Shown here: in pieces, positions 45,931-54,750 of the stretch
Numbering within the stretch: position 1 is the first letter of the stretch
Layout: each line of letters begins with the position of its first letter
Assembly (NCBI RefSeq): GCF_050864855.1
Contig: NZ_JBOZWW010000058.1
Coordinates: 62,001 to 126,000 of the forward strand
Direction: 5' to 3'
Source of the DNA: Cardinium hertigii_C
Lineage (GTDB): Bacteria > Bacteroidota > Bacteroidia > Cytophagales > Amoebophilaceae
Length of the DNA stretch: 64,000 nucleotides
Position numbers and translations under genes: made by a program
Notes under the pieces: model-generated
What the model saw: the letters and a program-made list of their open reading frames with translations, nothing else
The model's database searches: none
What the model was told of the DNA's origin: nothing

Positions 45931-47238
45931 TTATTTTTTATTTAAAAAGCGAGCAAAAGCATCTCGTCCTGCATAATTTACTTTATTTTTTAAATCAGAT
46001 TCAATACGCAATAAGCGATTGTATTTAGCAACGCGATCTGTACGACAAACTGCACCTGTTTTAATCTGTCCAACCCCTGTCCCAACCACTAGATCAGCAA
46101 TCGTAGTATCCTCTGTTTCTCCAGATCGATGGGAAATAATAGCACTATAATGCGCTTTTATGGTCAATGCAATCGTTTGAAAAGTCTCTGTTAAACTTCC
46201 TATTTGATTGTATTTAATCAGGACTGCATTAGCTAAATTTTTCTCTATGCCTTGCTTGACTAGGTCTGGATGGGTCACAAATAGATCATCCCCTACCAAT
46301 TGCACCCGTTCACCCAATTGTTGCGTCAGTTGACCCCAACCGGTATAATCTGTTTCAGCCATACCATCTTCTATACTTATGATAGGATAGCGATCCACTA
46401 ATTTTACCAAATAAGCTACCCATTCCGATCTAGTGAACTGCTTATTTTCTATATAATAAAATCCATCTGGTTGATACCATCCAGTACTAGCCACATCTAA
46501 ACCCAAATAAATATCTTCACCAGGGGTGTAACCAGCTTGGATAACGGCTTCTAAAATAGATTCAATCGCTTCTGTGGTACTATATAAATTAGGAGCAAAG
46601 CCACCTTCATCACCCACATTTGTACTTAGCCCTTTTTGCTTCAAAGAATGCTTTAAAACATGAAAAATTTCTACACCTGCACGCAATGCTTCACTAAAAG
46701 AAGCAAATCCTAAAGGCAGAATCATAAACTCTTGTACAGCAAGCGGATTATCTGCATGCAAACCGCCATTTATAATATTCATCATAGGCACTGGCATCCT
46801 GTATATTCCATTCGATACTCCACCTATTAAACTAGAAAAATATTGATACAATGGTTGGCAAAAATGCAAAGCAGCCGCTTTAGCAATGGCTAAAGAAACA
46901 GCTAAAATAGCATTAGCACCCAAATGCTGTTTATTGGACGAACCATCAAGGGCTATCATTAAGCTGTCCAAACCAACTTGATCATCAATATTTTTTCCAA
47001 TTAAATTTGTACCAATAATCTTTTGTATATGTTCGACTGCTTGTAACACCCCTTTCCCATGATAACGATTGGCATCTAGATCTCTTAGTTCTAATGCTTC
47101 AAGGGAACCTGTAGAAGCACCAGAGGGTACACTGGCATATCCTATTTCGCCTGATACTAGATGTACTTCAGCTGCTATGGTTGGATGGCCACGGGAATCT
47201 AAAATTTCATACGCCTTAATGGCACTAATCTTTGACAT
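45931..47238 (-). CDS. eno: Enolase
   Basis: Interconverts 2-phosphoglycerate and phosphoenolpyruvate in glycolysis. The 435-aa protein begins SKISAIKAYEILDSRGHPTI and has VPSGASTGSLEALELRD, NVGDEGGFAPNL, GLDVASTGWY, SIEDGMAETDY, the catalytic lysine in NAVLIKYNQIGSLTET and ISHRSGETEDTTIADLVVGTG. All catalytic features are intact. Its presence shows that at least the lower part of glycolysis is kept. Confidence 0.97.
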   Translation of the reverse strand: MSKISAIKAYEILDSRGHPTIAAEVHLVSGEIGYASVPSGASTGSLEALELRDLDANRYHGKGVLQAVEHIQKIIGTNLIGKNIDDQVGLDSLMIALDGSSNKQHLGANAILAVSLAIAKAAALHFCQPLYQYFSSLIGGVSNGIYRMPVPMMNIINGGLHADNPLAVQEFMILPLGFASFSEALRAGVEIFHVLKHSLKQKGLSTNVGDEGGFAPNLYSTTEAIESILEAVIQAGYTPGEDIYLGLDVASTGWYQPDGFYYIENKQFTRSEWVAYLVKLVDRYPIISIEDGMAETDYTGWGQLTQQLGERVQLVGDDLFVTHPDLVKQGIEKNLANAVLIKYNQIGSLTETFQTIALTIKAHYSAIISHRSGETEDTTIADLVVGTGVGQIKTGAVCRTDRVAKYNRLLRIESDLKNKVNYAGRDAFARFLNKK

Positions 47239-47470
47239 CTTTATTGCTTTAAATTAAAAAGTTTTGTCGCTTTTAGCTTTTATAAATATTTTTGCATGGA
47301 TATTAGAAATCTAAACTTTTGCAGCTAATAAATATAGATCCTAATCTTACAAATCTATATATCAATCATTATGAACAATTTTAATTAAAACCCTTTGTAG
47401 AATTATAGATACCTGATGGTAAAGCATTTATGATTATCAAAGCTATTCTTTACTACTTACCCTTAATTTT

Positions 47471-47764
47471 TTATAAAAAAACAACATCCTGTAAAAGGGT
47501 ATGAGCCATCTCTGCATGAAGTGTAGTAAGGATTTTATCCTTATTAAGGTTTAGCTCATGTCGTAAAGGCGCAGAAGTTATTTTTAAAAATATTTTATTA
47601 TCATGTACATAGAGCTTTTCTGTCCGATTACAAACCACTTTAGGCATGGTTTTATGCCATGCGGCACGTACCATAGCTGTTGTCAATTGTTTCTGAAAAG
47701 GAGAAGTTTCAAGAAACCTATGGACCAATTCCTTAAGACTTTTGGCATGTTGTAAATCATTCAT
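47471..47764 (-). CDS. DUF721/DciA-like protein
   Basis: A 97-aa protein of the DUF721 family, whose better-known member DciA loads the replicative helicase DnaB in bacteria without DnaC. The match lies in LKELVHRFLETSPFQKQLTTAMVRAAWHKTMP and then LYVHDNKIFLKITSAPLRHELNLNKDKIL, the KH-like core, with the family's W preceding the middle strand. It is short but complete for the Bacteroidetes form. A 106-base gap separates it from the LysM transglycosylase gene. Confidence 0.8.
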   Translation of the reverse strand: MNDLQHAKSLKELVHRFLETSPFQKQLTTAMVRAAWHKTMPKVVCNRTEKLYVHDNKIFLKITSAPLRHELNLNKDKILTTLHAEMAHTLLQDVVFL

Positions 47765-47870
47765 GATCAGTTGTATTTTACAAACTTATTTCTCAAGATC
47801 AGCATAAAATTATACAAAATAGCTCTAAAAATAGTTATTGAGCAGCTTGCTACTATATGCCATTTTCGTT

Positions 47871-49250
47871 TCAAGATAGATCTAGATTGTAATATTCCAC
47901 TGGAACCTTAGAAGGCCTAATAAACCGCAACCATAATATGCGTCCTTTTTCTAGAGGTTCTGGCTGTCGCATACGATTTTTTTCCAAAAGAGCAGATTGC
48001 TTTATACCATAGCGCTGTGCAATAGACCATGTATCTTCTCCAGGTGCTACCACATGATAATGTATCCCCCCTTTACTGCCTTTTGCACTATAATAATATA
48101 TATGCCCTGGAATCAGTTGATCTATTTTTTTAATGTCGTTTATAAGAATAAATTTATCTATAGACATCTTTACCAACTGGGCTAAATAAGCAATGGTATC
48201 TCCTTTTTGGGCTACAATGGCTCGTCTTCCGTTGGCTTGAATGAATCTACTAGAGCCATTATTGTTTAAAGGACGCACCTTCGGAAAGATTTTAGCAGAC
48301 TGTAGGTATTTTCCATAATCTATACGATGCAATTGACCTTGCTTAGGTGGCCTATTTGAGACTACTTTTTTATCCTTAGGCAATACATTCTTTACTGGCT
48401 TGGGCAACTTTAAAATAGGACGCATGGACGCATGCGTATGTAACAATGGCACCAACAAAGCGCATTTTGTATGATCTGGTACCACAGAGGTCCTAAGCCA
48501 CTGATTGTGTTTAGATAACAATTTCTCTTCTATGTTGAAATGGGCCGCAATGTCTTTTAAGTTTTGACCATGATGGCCTTGATGATAAAGACATAACTTA
48601 TATGTAGAATGTTTTTTTTTCCCAGCGATCTTTCCAAATGCAATCTTAGTAGCTAAAACTGAAATAATATACCCATCTGTTTTATCATTCAATCGTACCA
48701 CCTTGGCTCCACGGTATTCCTTAGGAAACAGTTTGATCGCCCCTGTCCTACCCCTATTATAGGCCAGTAATGCTCCCAACCAACTATCAAAATATTGGCA
48801 ATGACTCTTTAAAAAACGGGCTGCTGCCTTGGTAGATTCAATCAAGTGCATTCTTTCATCTACAGGATGATCGATCATTAATTTTAAGTCTATAGCAGCT
48901 ACTTTATGTATTTGCCAAAAACCTACATCATGGGTATGACTCACTGCATCTCCTACCAGCATACTTTCATGTAAAGCCTGAAACTTAAAATCATCTGGAA
49001 CATTTTCTTCCGCCAAAGTCTTTTCTATAAGCGGAAAAAAAAGATGGGTTCTATCTAATATTTCACTAAAAATCTTCTTTGGTCTTGTCAATTGATTGAC
49101 TTTTTCTTGTACACGATTACGGACACCATCTGTAAATTTTAAATGTATACCAGCAAATTTTATTGCTTTTGGCACCACAATCGGTTCCAATGCATCAACA
49201 GACCAGCCACTTAATAGTATCAAAGCGACTGCCATAACAAACCAACGCAT
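47871..49250 (-). CDS. LysM-containing lytic transglycosylase (MltD-like)
   Basis: A 459-aa exported peptidoglycan hydrolase. It has a signal peptide (MRWFVMAVALILLSGWSVDA), an SLT catalytic domain (about 50-210) with the catalytic-type Glu in FQALHESMLVGDAVSHTHDVGFWQI and AAARFLKSHCQYFDSWLGALLAYNRG, and three LysM-like modules: YKLCLYHQGHHGQNLKDIAAHF (degenerate), AIVAQKGDTIAYLAQLVKMSIDKFI and YHVVAPGEDTWSIAQRYGIKQSALL. The arrangement matches Bacteroidetes MltD/MepD-type enzymes. Confidence 0.85.
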   Translation of the reverse strand: MRWFVMAVALILLSGWSVDALEPIVVPKAIKFAGIHLKFTDGVRNRVQEKVNQLTRPKKIFSEILDRTHLFFPLIEKTLAEENVPDDFKFQALHESMLVGDAVSHTHDVGFWQIHKVAAIDLKLMIDHPVDERMHLIESTKAAARFLKSHCQYFDSWLGALLAYNRGRTGAIKLFPKEYRGAKVVRLNDKTDGYIISVLATKIAFGKIAGKKKHSTYKLCLYHQGHHGQNLKDIAAHFNIEEKLLSKHNQWLRTSVVPDHTKCALLVPLLHTHASMRPILKLPKPVKNVLPKDKKVVSNRPPKQGQLHRIDYGKYLQSAKIFPKVRPLNNNGSSRFIQANGRRAIVAQKGDTIAYLAQLVKMSIDKFILINDIKKIDQLIPGHIYYYSAKGSKGGIHYHVVAPGEDTWSIAQRYGIKQSALLEKNRMRQPEPLEKGRILWLRFIRPSKVPVEYYNLDLS

Positions 49251-49337
49251 AGATCAAATCATTTTTAAAAGTGGTGCCACAGTGCTAGTACTATAGCGGC
49301 AAAAAAGTAAAAAATAGCTTGGATTTTTAGCTCTTAT

Positions 49338-49395
49338 TATAGTGGACCCAAAAAGAAAGAAACAAAATTAATAAAATTTTTAGTCCACTACTATA
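49338..49395. mobile_element. Miniature IS3-end element (MITE-like)
   Basis: TATAGTGGAC at 49338 and GTCCACTACTATA ending at 49395 form an inverted pair only about 35 bases apart. The left end is the same IS3/IS150-type terminus seen at 2679, 9985 and 51606. It is either a solo composite scar or a tiny non-autonomous element. Confidence 0.5.
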
Positions 49396-49530
49396 TTATA
49401 TTTAAGATTTTACTTAATTTGGCTGCATATAAAGTTCTACTTAAAGAAAATAACCAACGATTAGAAGCGCATAAAAGAACAGATCAATATACTACATACA
49501 TAGTATAGATGTATACAACACAGGCCATAT

Positions 49531-50364
49531 ATGCATTCCTCTAGCATAACGTTTATCTTATATAGGTTGCTCTTATTTTGCTTACTCCCGAACTATAGTC
49601 ATGGTTATACCAACTCATATTCATCTATAAAAAAAATTGACAATAAGCTGTATATAGCAATTAAAGAAGATGATATAGATGCAGTAAAATCTTTACTACA
49701 AGATCCAACAGTTGATCTACATACGCAATACAATTATATTCAAGATCCTCTTCATTGGGCAGCAGCAAATGGTCATGTAAAAGTGGTCAAAGGATTACTA
49801 GCCGCCAAAGGTATAGAGGTCAATCCAAAAGACCAATATGGGGCTACCCCCCTTCATTGGGCAGAAGTAAATGGCCATGTAAAAGTCGTTAAAGCATTAC
49901 TAGCCACTAAAGGTATAGCAATCAATCCAAAAAATAAATATGACCATACTCCACTTCATGTTGCAGCAGATCAAGGTGATGTAGAAATGGTAAAAACTTT
50001 ACTAGACACTAAAGATATGTTGGTCAATCTAAAAGATAAAGATGATCGTACACCTCTCCATTTCTCAGCATATAACGGTCATCTAGGAGTAGTAAAAGCC
50101 TTAATAGCCCATAAAAGTATTCTCGTCAATCAAAAAGATACAAACGGCAATACCCTGCTTCATCATCCAACATCACGCCATGATCTAAAAGTGGTAAAAG
50201 CTTTACTGGATGCTAAAAGCATTAATGTCAATCAAAAAAACCATAATGGCAAAACAGCCTTTGATATAGCTAGGGAAAAGAACCACGCAGAATGCCTTGC
50301 GATTATAGAACAGACGCTAAAAAGCATAGATAAGAAGGTTGCAATCAAATTTTCACTTCTATAA
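49531..50364 (+). CDS. Ankyrin-repeat protein, translationally coupled to an MFS transporter
   Basis: A 277-aa protein with a hydrophobic N-terminal segment (TFILYRLLLFCLLPNYSHG, a probable signal peptide) followed by about seven ankyrin repeats: KLYIAIKEDD, DPLHWAAANGH, TPLHWAEVNGH, TPLHVAADQGD, TPLHFSAYNGH, TLLHHPTSRHD, TAFDIAREKNH. Its TAA stop shares one base with the ATG of the MFS transporter gene (TAATG), so the two are translated as a unit. An ankyrin domain outside the membrane next to a transporter could act as a partner or tether, but that is inference. Confidence 0.85.
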   Translation: MHSSSITFILYRLLLFCLLPNYSHGYTNSYSSIKKIDNKLYIAIKEDDIDAVKSLLQDPTVDLHTQYNYIQDPLHWAAANGHVKVVKGLLAAKGIEVNPKDQYGATPLHWAEVNGHVKVVKALLATKGIAINPKNKYDHTPLHVAADQGDVEMVKTLLDTKDMLVNLKDKDDRTPLHFSAYNGHLGVVKALIAHKSILVNQKDTNGNTLLHHPTSRHDLKVVKALLDAKSINVNQKNHNGKTAFDIAREKNHAECLAIIEQTLKSIDKKVAIKFSLL

Positions 50365-51605
50365 TGGCAAATGCACGAAAGGCACTTTTCTCCAAAGAAG
50401 AACTATGTATAGGAGTAGCCAATCTCTTGATCCATTTTGATAATGCATTATATGGTTACTTAGTACCGATTATGGCACCTCTTTTTTTTCCTAAAAAAGA
50501 GCTATTGGTCCAGTTGATATGGGGCTATAGTCCTTTTATTATTTCTTTTGTCGCCAAGCCTTTTGGCCTGCTCTTTTTTAGCAATATGGCGCAAAATAAA
50601 AAAGAAATGGTTGTATTGCGTTATACGCTTTTGGGTATAGGGATTAGTTTAATAGGGATGAGTTGTTTACCCATCTATAAAGGAGGATCACTATGGACAG
50701 TTGTGTTATTGTGGTTGGCCAGGGGTTGCTCAGAATTATGTGCAGCCGGTGCATATAATATTTCCAAAATCTACCTACTTAAAGGTGTAACCCTCCAACA
50801 GGCTAAAAAGCTAGCACCATTTTATGAAGTTGCTTCAATGATGGGTATTTTATTAGCTGGTGCCGTAGCGGTCTGTTTTGCATGGATCGATGATCCATTT
50901 TCATATTGGCGTTTTCCCTTTTTAATAGCTGCCCTATCTACGTTATGCAATATTCTTTTTTTCAGCAATAAAGCAACAGAAACGGAAAACGACCTCAACT
51001 TTATGGCACCAAAAGCATGCGCCTATCTACCACTTTGGAAAGCACGTAAAGCCATTATACGCATCGCTATAGTGGCTGGATTTGGTTACGTGGCCTATAC
51101 AATTCCCTTTCTTTTTATGAGTAGTTTTGTGCCTATGGTCACTACGGTTACCTATGGAACTATGATGGAATACCTGCCCATCTTTATGGTATTGGATATC
51201 TTGCTAATGAGCTGGATCGGTAAAATTGGTCAAAAATATGACCACAATAACCTTATGGGAGTAGCCAGTGGGCTAATCACTTTATCCATTATTCCCCTTT
51301 TTTCAGGATTACAAAACGCTTCTATCTTTTATATAACAGCAGTACGCTGTTGGTTCATTTTTCTAGGGGTTATTTTTAGCTGCTTTTTGACTATTTGGTC
51401 GAAAGAGCAAGTAGCTACAGGAACACCTTATGTTACCATAGGATTGGCTACGGTATTGGGTAGTACTTTATTTGGAAAATCTGCTACTGCTATTTGTTTC
51501 TATCTTTTTCATACATATCATACCCCTATAGCACCCGCCTGTTATATAGCCTTTTTGGCTTTTGTAGCTACACTGGTTATGACTGACTCTGCATCAGAAG
51601 GGTAA
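50364..51605 (+). CDS. MFS-family transporter
   Basis: A 413-aa membrane protein with about 12 hydrophobic segments in the pattern of the major facilitator superfamily. The motifs FDNALYGYLVPIMAPLFFP, FVAKPFGLLFFSNMAQNKKE (the loop 2-3 motif A in weakened form), LWLARGCSELCAAGAYNISKIYLL and FLIAALSTLCNILFF resemble the metabolite:H+ symporter (proline/betaine, ProP-like) branch. The substrate is not determined. It is coupled to the upstream ankyrin gene and followed directly by IS remnants. Confidence 0.85.
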   Translation: MANARKALFSKEELCIGVANLLIHFDNALYGYLVPIMAPLFFPKKELLVQLIWGYSPFIISFVAKPFGLLFFSNMAQNKKEMVVLRYTLLGIGISLIGMSCLPIYKGGSLWTVVLLWLARGCSELCAAGAYNISKIYLLKGVTLQQAKKLAPFYEVASMMGILLAGAVAVCFAWIDDPFSYWRFPFLIAALSTLCNILFFSNKATETENDLNFMAPKACAYLPLWKARKAIIRIAIVAGFGYVAYTIPFLFMSSFVPMVTTVTYGTMMEYLPIFMVLDILLMSWIGKIGQKYDHNNLMGVASGLITLSIIPLFSGLQNASIFYITAVRCWFIFLGVIFSCFLTIWSKEQVATGTPYVTIGLATVLGSTLFGKSATAICFYLFHTYHTPIAPACYIAFLAFVATLVMTDSASEG

Positions 51606-51809
51606 TATAGTGGACTGAAAAAAGCGGACAAGAAATTATATACTTTGTTTCCGTGATATTCCGTTCTTAGGGTATTGATTTTTTAAATGTGTAATATATA
51701 CATTCATAGGTTTCTGATATTTAATGCTGGAATGAAATCTGTTGTAATTGTATTTATACATGTAATGTTTAATCTCTTTAATATTTTTAAAATCATTGAT
51801 AAACAATCA
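51606..51809 (-). mobile_element. 3' end of an IS3-family element
   Basis: Starts at the terminal repeat TATAGTGGACTG and, on the minus strand, carries the last ~55 codons of an IS3-type orfB: IKEIKHYMYKYNYNRFHSSIKYQKPMN and a tail ending in KQSI before the stop at about 51639. The conserved YNxxRxH-like pattern identifies it. A TGA in the same frame and the junction with the IS5-like element cut it off on the inner side. Confidence 0.6.
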
Positions 51810-52247
51810 GAGGCCATTGCAATAGGTTTTTAGATTTTAGGATAAAAAAGTAATTGTTAATTTTATTAAAAGATTAACTTGTATTTATTGTTTAGCTTTT
51901 GTAATAAAAAATTTATGATATTGTTATGTCAATCAAAGTAAGCGGTCAGTTAAGTTTATCAGATATATCAGCTAGTCGGCGTAAATGCAAGCATACGTTT
52001 TTTGATCAAATCAATAATTTGATTAACTGGTCATTAGTAGAAAAATGGAATCTATAGCCTATAATGTATACAGAGCTCCAAATATCATTTTAAAGGGTTT
52101 TTAGGGGGATGGTATATCTAAAATATACAAATATTAACTTGAAAATCACTAAATAATCAAATTTATGCATCCTTAACCTTAAAAACTACAAAAAATACAA
52201 TTTGAAACTTATCAAAAATTACAATAACTATCTATCGCAACGGTCTC
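51810..52247. mobile_element. Degenerate IS5-family element with inverted repeats
   Basis: Bounded by GAGGCCATTGCAATAG at 51810 and, on the other strand, GAGACCGTTGCGATAG ending at 52247, which match at 13 of 16 positions. The 438-base interior holds only the first 43 codons of an IS5-type transposase at 51926-52057. Solo copies of the same terminal sequence are at 2764, 54092 and possibly 59810, so this family has been active and then decayed. Confidence 0.6.
51926..52057 (+). pseudogene. N-terminal stub of an IS5-family transposase
   Basis: ATG at 51926 opens a 43-aa frame ending at a TAG at 52055: SGQLSLSDISASRRKCKH followed by FDQINNLINWSLVEKW. This matches the start of IS5/IS1031-type transposases, which are about 250-330 aa long. 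The rest is missing, so it is a remnant. Confidence 0.6.
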
Positions 52248-52344
52248 AAATTATCGAAATTATAGCATAGCTATACTATAATTGTATCCATCAATTAATT
52301 TTACATTTCATTAACAAATAATTACATCATATTTTAGCGTCGAC

Positions 52345-53907
52345 TAAATAGTCGGTCCTGAAATACTGTATAATTATTTGTTAATCAGCAAATAAATGGT
52401 TAAATTTGTATTGGTTAATAACCAGTTTTAGAGTTGTTTTGTATAAAAAGCTTGCAAAATAAGGATGAAATCTAAGAAAATAAATAATAGCCTTGAGCGT
52501 TTGTTTGAGCAACGCTTATCTAGTTTTCTTAACCCGAAACATCCTTTATTCCAGTTATCTGATTCGATTACTTGGCACGCCTTAGCATCAGATTTAGACC
52601 GCGGTTTTAGCTATGGACCTGGTCAACCTCCTTTGCCTATTCGTTTAATTATAGGTCTTCTCATTATCAGTCATATGTATAATATTTCTGATGAACAAGT
52701 AGTGGTTAGATGGGTAGAAAACCCTTATTGGCAATACTTTTGTGGATATGATTATTTTCAGTTTAAGGTGCCTTGTAACCCCAGTTCATTGACCCGTTGG
52801 CGCCATAGATTAGGTCAAGAAGGTCTCAATAAAATCTTATCTATGACTATAGACTTATCGCTAAAAAAAAAAGTAGTGACCCGAAAAGAACTTGAAAAAG
52901 TTATAGCTGATACTACTGTAATGGAGAAAAATATCCGTTACCCAACTGACTCTTCTTTGCTTAATAAAGCCAGAGAAAAACTGGTCAGTATAGCCAAGAA
53001 AACAGGTATTAAACTGCGTCAAACTTATCAGCGGTTAGGTCTATCTATTAAACGTAAAGTTGATAGGTATGCTCATGCCAAACAGTATAAACGTTTATCC
53101 AAGGGCGTTAAAACATTAAAAACCTATCTTGGTCGGGTAATAAGAGATGTAGAACGTTCTATAGCATCCTGTGATGATCTAATACGCAACCAATTTACGC
53201 GCCTACTATCTATAAGTAAAAAACTTATAAATCAATCAAAAAATAGTAAAGATAAAGTTTATAGTATCCATGAACCCTCGGTCTACTGTGTGAGTAAAGG
53301 TAAGTCTAGAAATCCTTATGAGTATGGTTGTAAAGTACAATTTACATTGACCCATAAAAAAGGTTTAATTGTTTCTACAGAAGCGATACATCCTAATGCT
53401 TATGATGGCCATACTTTAGAGAAGAGTTTATTACAAGCCGAGCAATTATCTGGTACCAAGGTAAAATATGCTTTCGTAGATAAAGCCTATAGAGGTCATA
53501 ATATTCCTGTTAATGAATGTGATATATTTATAAGTGGTTCTAAAAGGGGTATAACCCCTGCTCTAAAAAAAGCTATAAAAAGAAGATCTTCTATTGAACC
53601 GCATATCGGTCATATGAAAGCCGATGGTAAATTATCCGTTAACTATTTGAAAGGTATTTTAGGAGATAAACTTAACGTTATTTTATGTGCTATTGCTCAT
53701 AACCTACGACTGATTACAAGAAAATTATTCTTAATACCCTCACAGTCAAATAAATTAAAACCTATATAATTAAAATTCTTAATCCAAAACCAGTTATACC
53801 TATATCTTGGGTAAGAAAAATAGAGCGCCTGATAAACCATATATATTATAAAGAAATATCCATTCAATAAATTTATTCAAAAATAATATTTCAGGGCCGA
53901 CTACTTA
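52345..53907 (+). mobile_element. Apparently complete IS5-family insertion sequence
   Basis: About 1.56 kb flanked by inverted ends: TAAATAGTCGGTCCTGAAATA at 52345-52365 and its complement (two mismatches) at 53887-53907. The core AGTCGG-CCTGAAATA is the most conserved part. One full-length transposase gene is inside. I could not identify a clear target-site duplication, so the exact outer edges are uncertain. Confidence 0.75.
52465..53769 (+). CDS. IS5-family DDE transposase
   Basis: A 434-aa transposase with an N-terminal IS5-type DUF772 region (PPLPIRLIIGLLIISHMYNISDEQ, WVENPYWQYFCGYDYFQ, PSSLTRWRHRLG) and a DDE domain: IADTTVMEKNIRYPTD supplies the first Asp, KVKYAFVDKAYRGHNI the second Asp, and KRRSSIEPHIGHMKADGKL the Glu. 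The frame is intact with no stop or shift. The middle (about 170-260) is a lysine-rich helical insert. This is the only likely functional transposase gene in the window. Confidence 0.88.
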   Translation: MKSKKINNSLERLFEQRLSSFLNPKHPLFQLSDSITWHALASDLDRGFSYGPGQPPLPIRLIIGLLIISHMYNISDEQVVVRWVENPYWQYFCGYDYFQFKVPCNPSSLTRWRHRLGQEGLNKILSMTIDLSLKKKVVTRKELEKVIADTTVMEKNIRYPTDSSLLNKAREKLVSIAKKTGIKLRQTYQRLGLSIKRKVDRYAHAKQYKRLSKGVKTLKTYLGRVIRDVERSIASCDDLIRNQFTRLLSISKKLINQSKNSKDKVYSIHEPSVYCVSKGKSRNPYEYGCKVQFTLTHKKGLIVSTEAIHPNAYDGHTLEKSLLQAEQLSGTKVKYAFVDKAYRGHNIPVNECDIFISGSKRGITPALKKAIKRRSSIEPHIGHMKADGKLSVNYLKGILGDKLNVILCAIAHNLRLITRKLFLIPSQSNKLKPI

Positions 53908-54438
53908 CCCTCTACTGCTGGTGCTAAACCTTTCTACAAGCGTTATAGTGAACTATAAATATTTGATACACTTAACAAACCTCTTCGTTTGATTGACTCA
54001 TAACCATCATCATTCAAAAATTCTACATATAACCTTTCAAAGCATCAACATTCATTTAAACATGAAGCAATTTTTAAATCTAAATATTAATAGTCTATTG
54101 CAACGGATTTAGTGTGATTATAGTTTACTAAACTACTAAATCTAGTAATAGAAACTTCTCTAAATAACAATAACAAAAATAATTTATTTTTTCTGATAAT
54201 CAATATTTAATTTAATTATAATATTGGTCTTTAGCTGTTTTTACAACTAGCTATTTTTTTCAACTATAGGCATAAATTTTTTCATACGATAATCTAGATG
54301 GTAATATTTTCGATTAATTTTAATAGATTAAATCTAGGTTCCTTTGCGAATTTGGTGAAAAGATAACGCCACAGATTTAAAAAGCAAAGGAAATGTATAA
54401 AACTTTTTTAATAACCAATCCCTGTATTCAGGTTCATA
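53908..54438. other. Intergenic region with a solo IS5-type end
   Basis: 531 AT-rich bases between the IS5 element and the NACHT-ankyrin locus. A solo TAGTCTATTGCAACGG end is at 54091-54106. No ORF is supported; the promoter of the following operon is expected here. Confidence 0.45.
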
Positions 54439-54750
54439 ATGAGTTTAATTACTGGTCAAAAAATAGAGCATAAGATGGAGTCAATAAGAACATTTTTTCA
54501 GGCTTTATCTTTGGAGATAAAGCCAGGGGCATATGATAGATTGAATAAAGTGGAACAAGCTGCAGATGAAAGCGTATATATCAATAGTTATAATGGAAAC
54601 ACCTTATCCTCTATAACTATGCCAACCGGTTATACTACTATGGTTGGATGTTTTCTAAGAACACTTGGTATAAAAATGGGTATTAAAAATAGTAAAAAGA
54701 CAAATAGGTTAAAAATTACTAAAAACCCAAGCACTAAAAAAAATGAATGA
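54439..54750 (+). CDS. Hypothetical small protein overlapping the NACHT-ankyrin gene
   Basis: A 103-aa protein without a signal or motif I recognise: a helical, charged first half (FFQALSLEIKPGAYDRLNKVEQ), a middle with TMPTGYTTMVGCFLRTLGIKMG and a basic tail rich in Lys and Asn. Its last eight bases (ATGAATGA) contain the start codon of the following 1380-aa gene, so translation is probably coupled. It may serve the large protein as a partner or regulator, which is inference. Confidence 0.55.
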   Translation: MSLITGQKIEHKMESIRTFFQALSLEIKPGAYDRLNKVEQAADESVYINSYNGNTLSSITMPTGYTTMVGCFLRTLGIKMGIKNSKKTNRLKITKNPSTKKNE

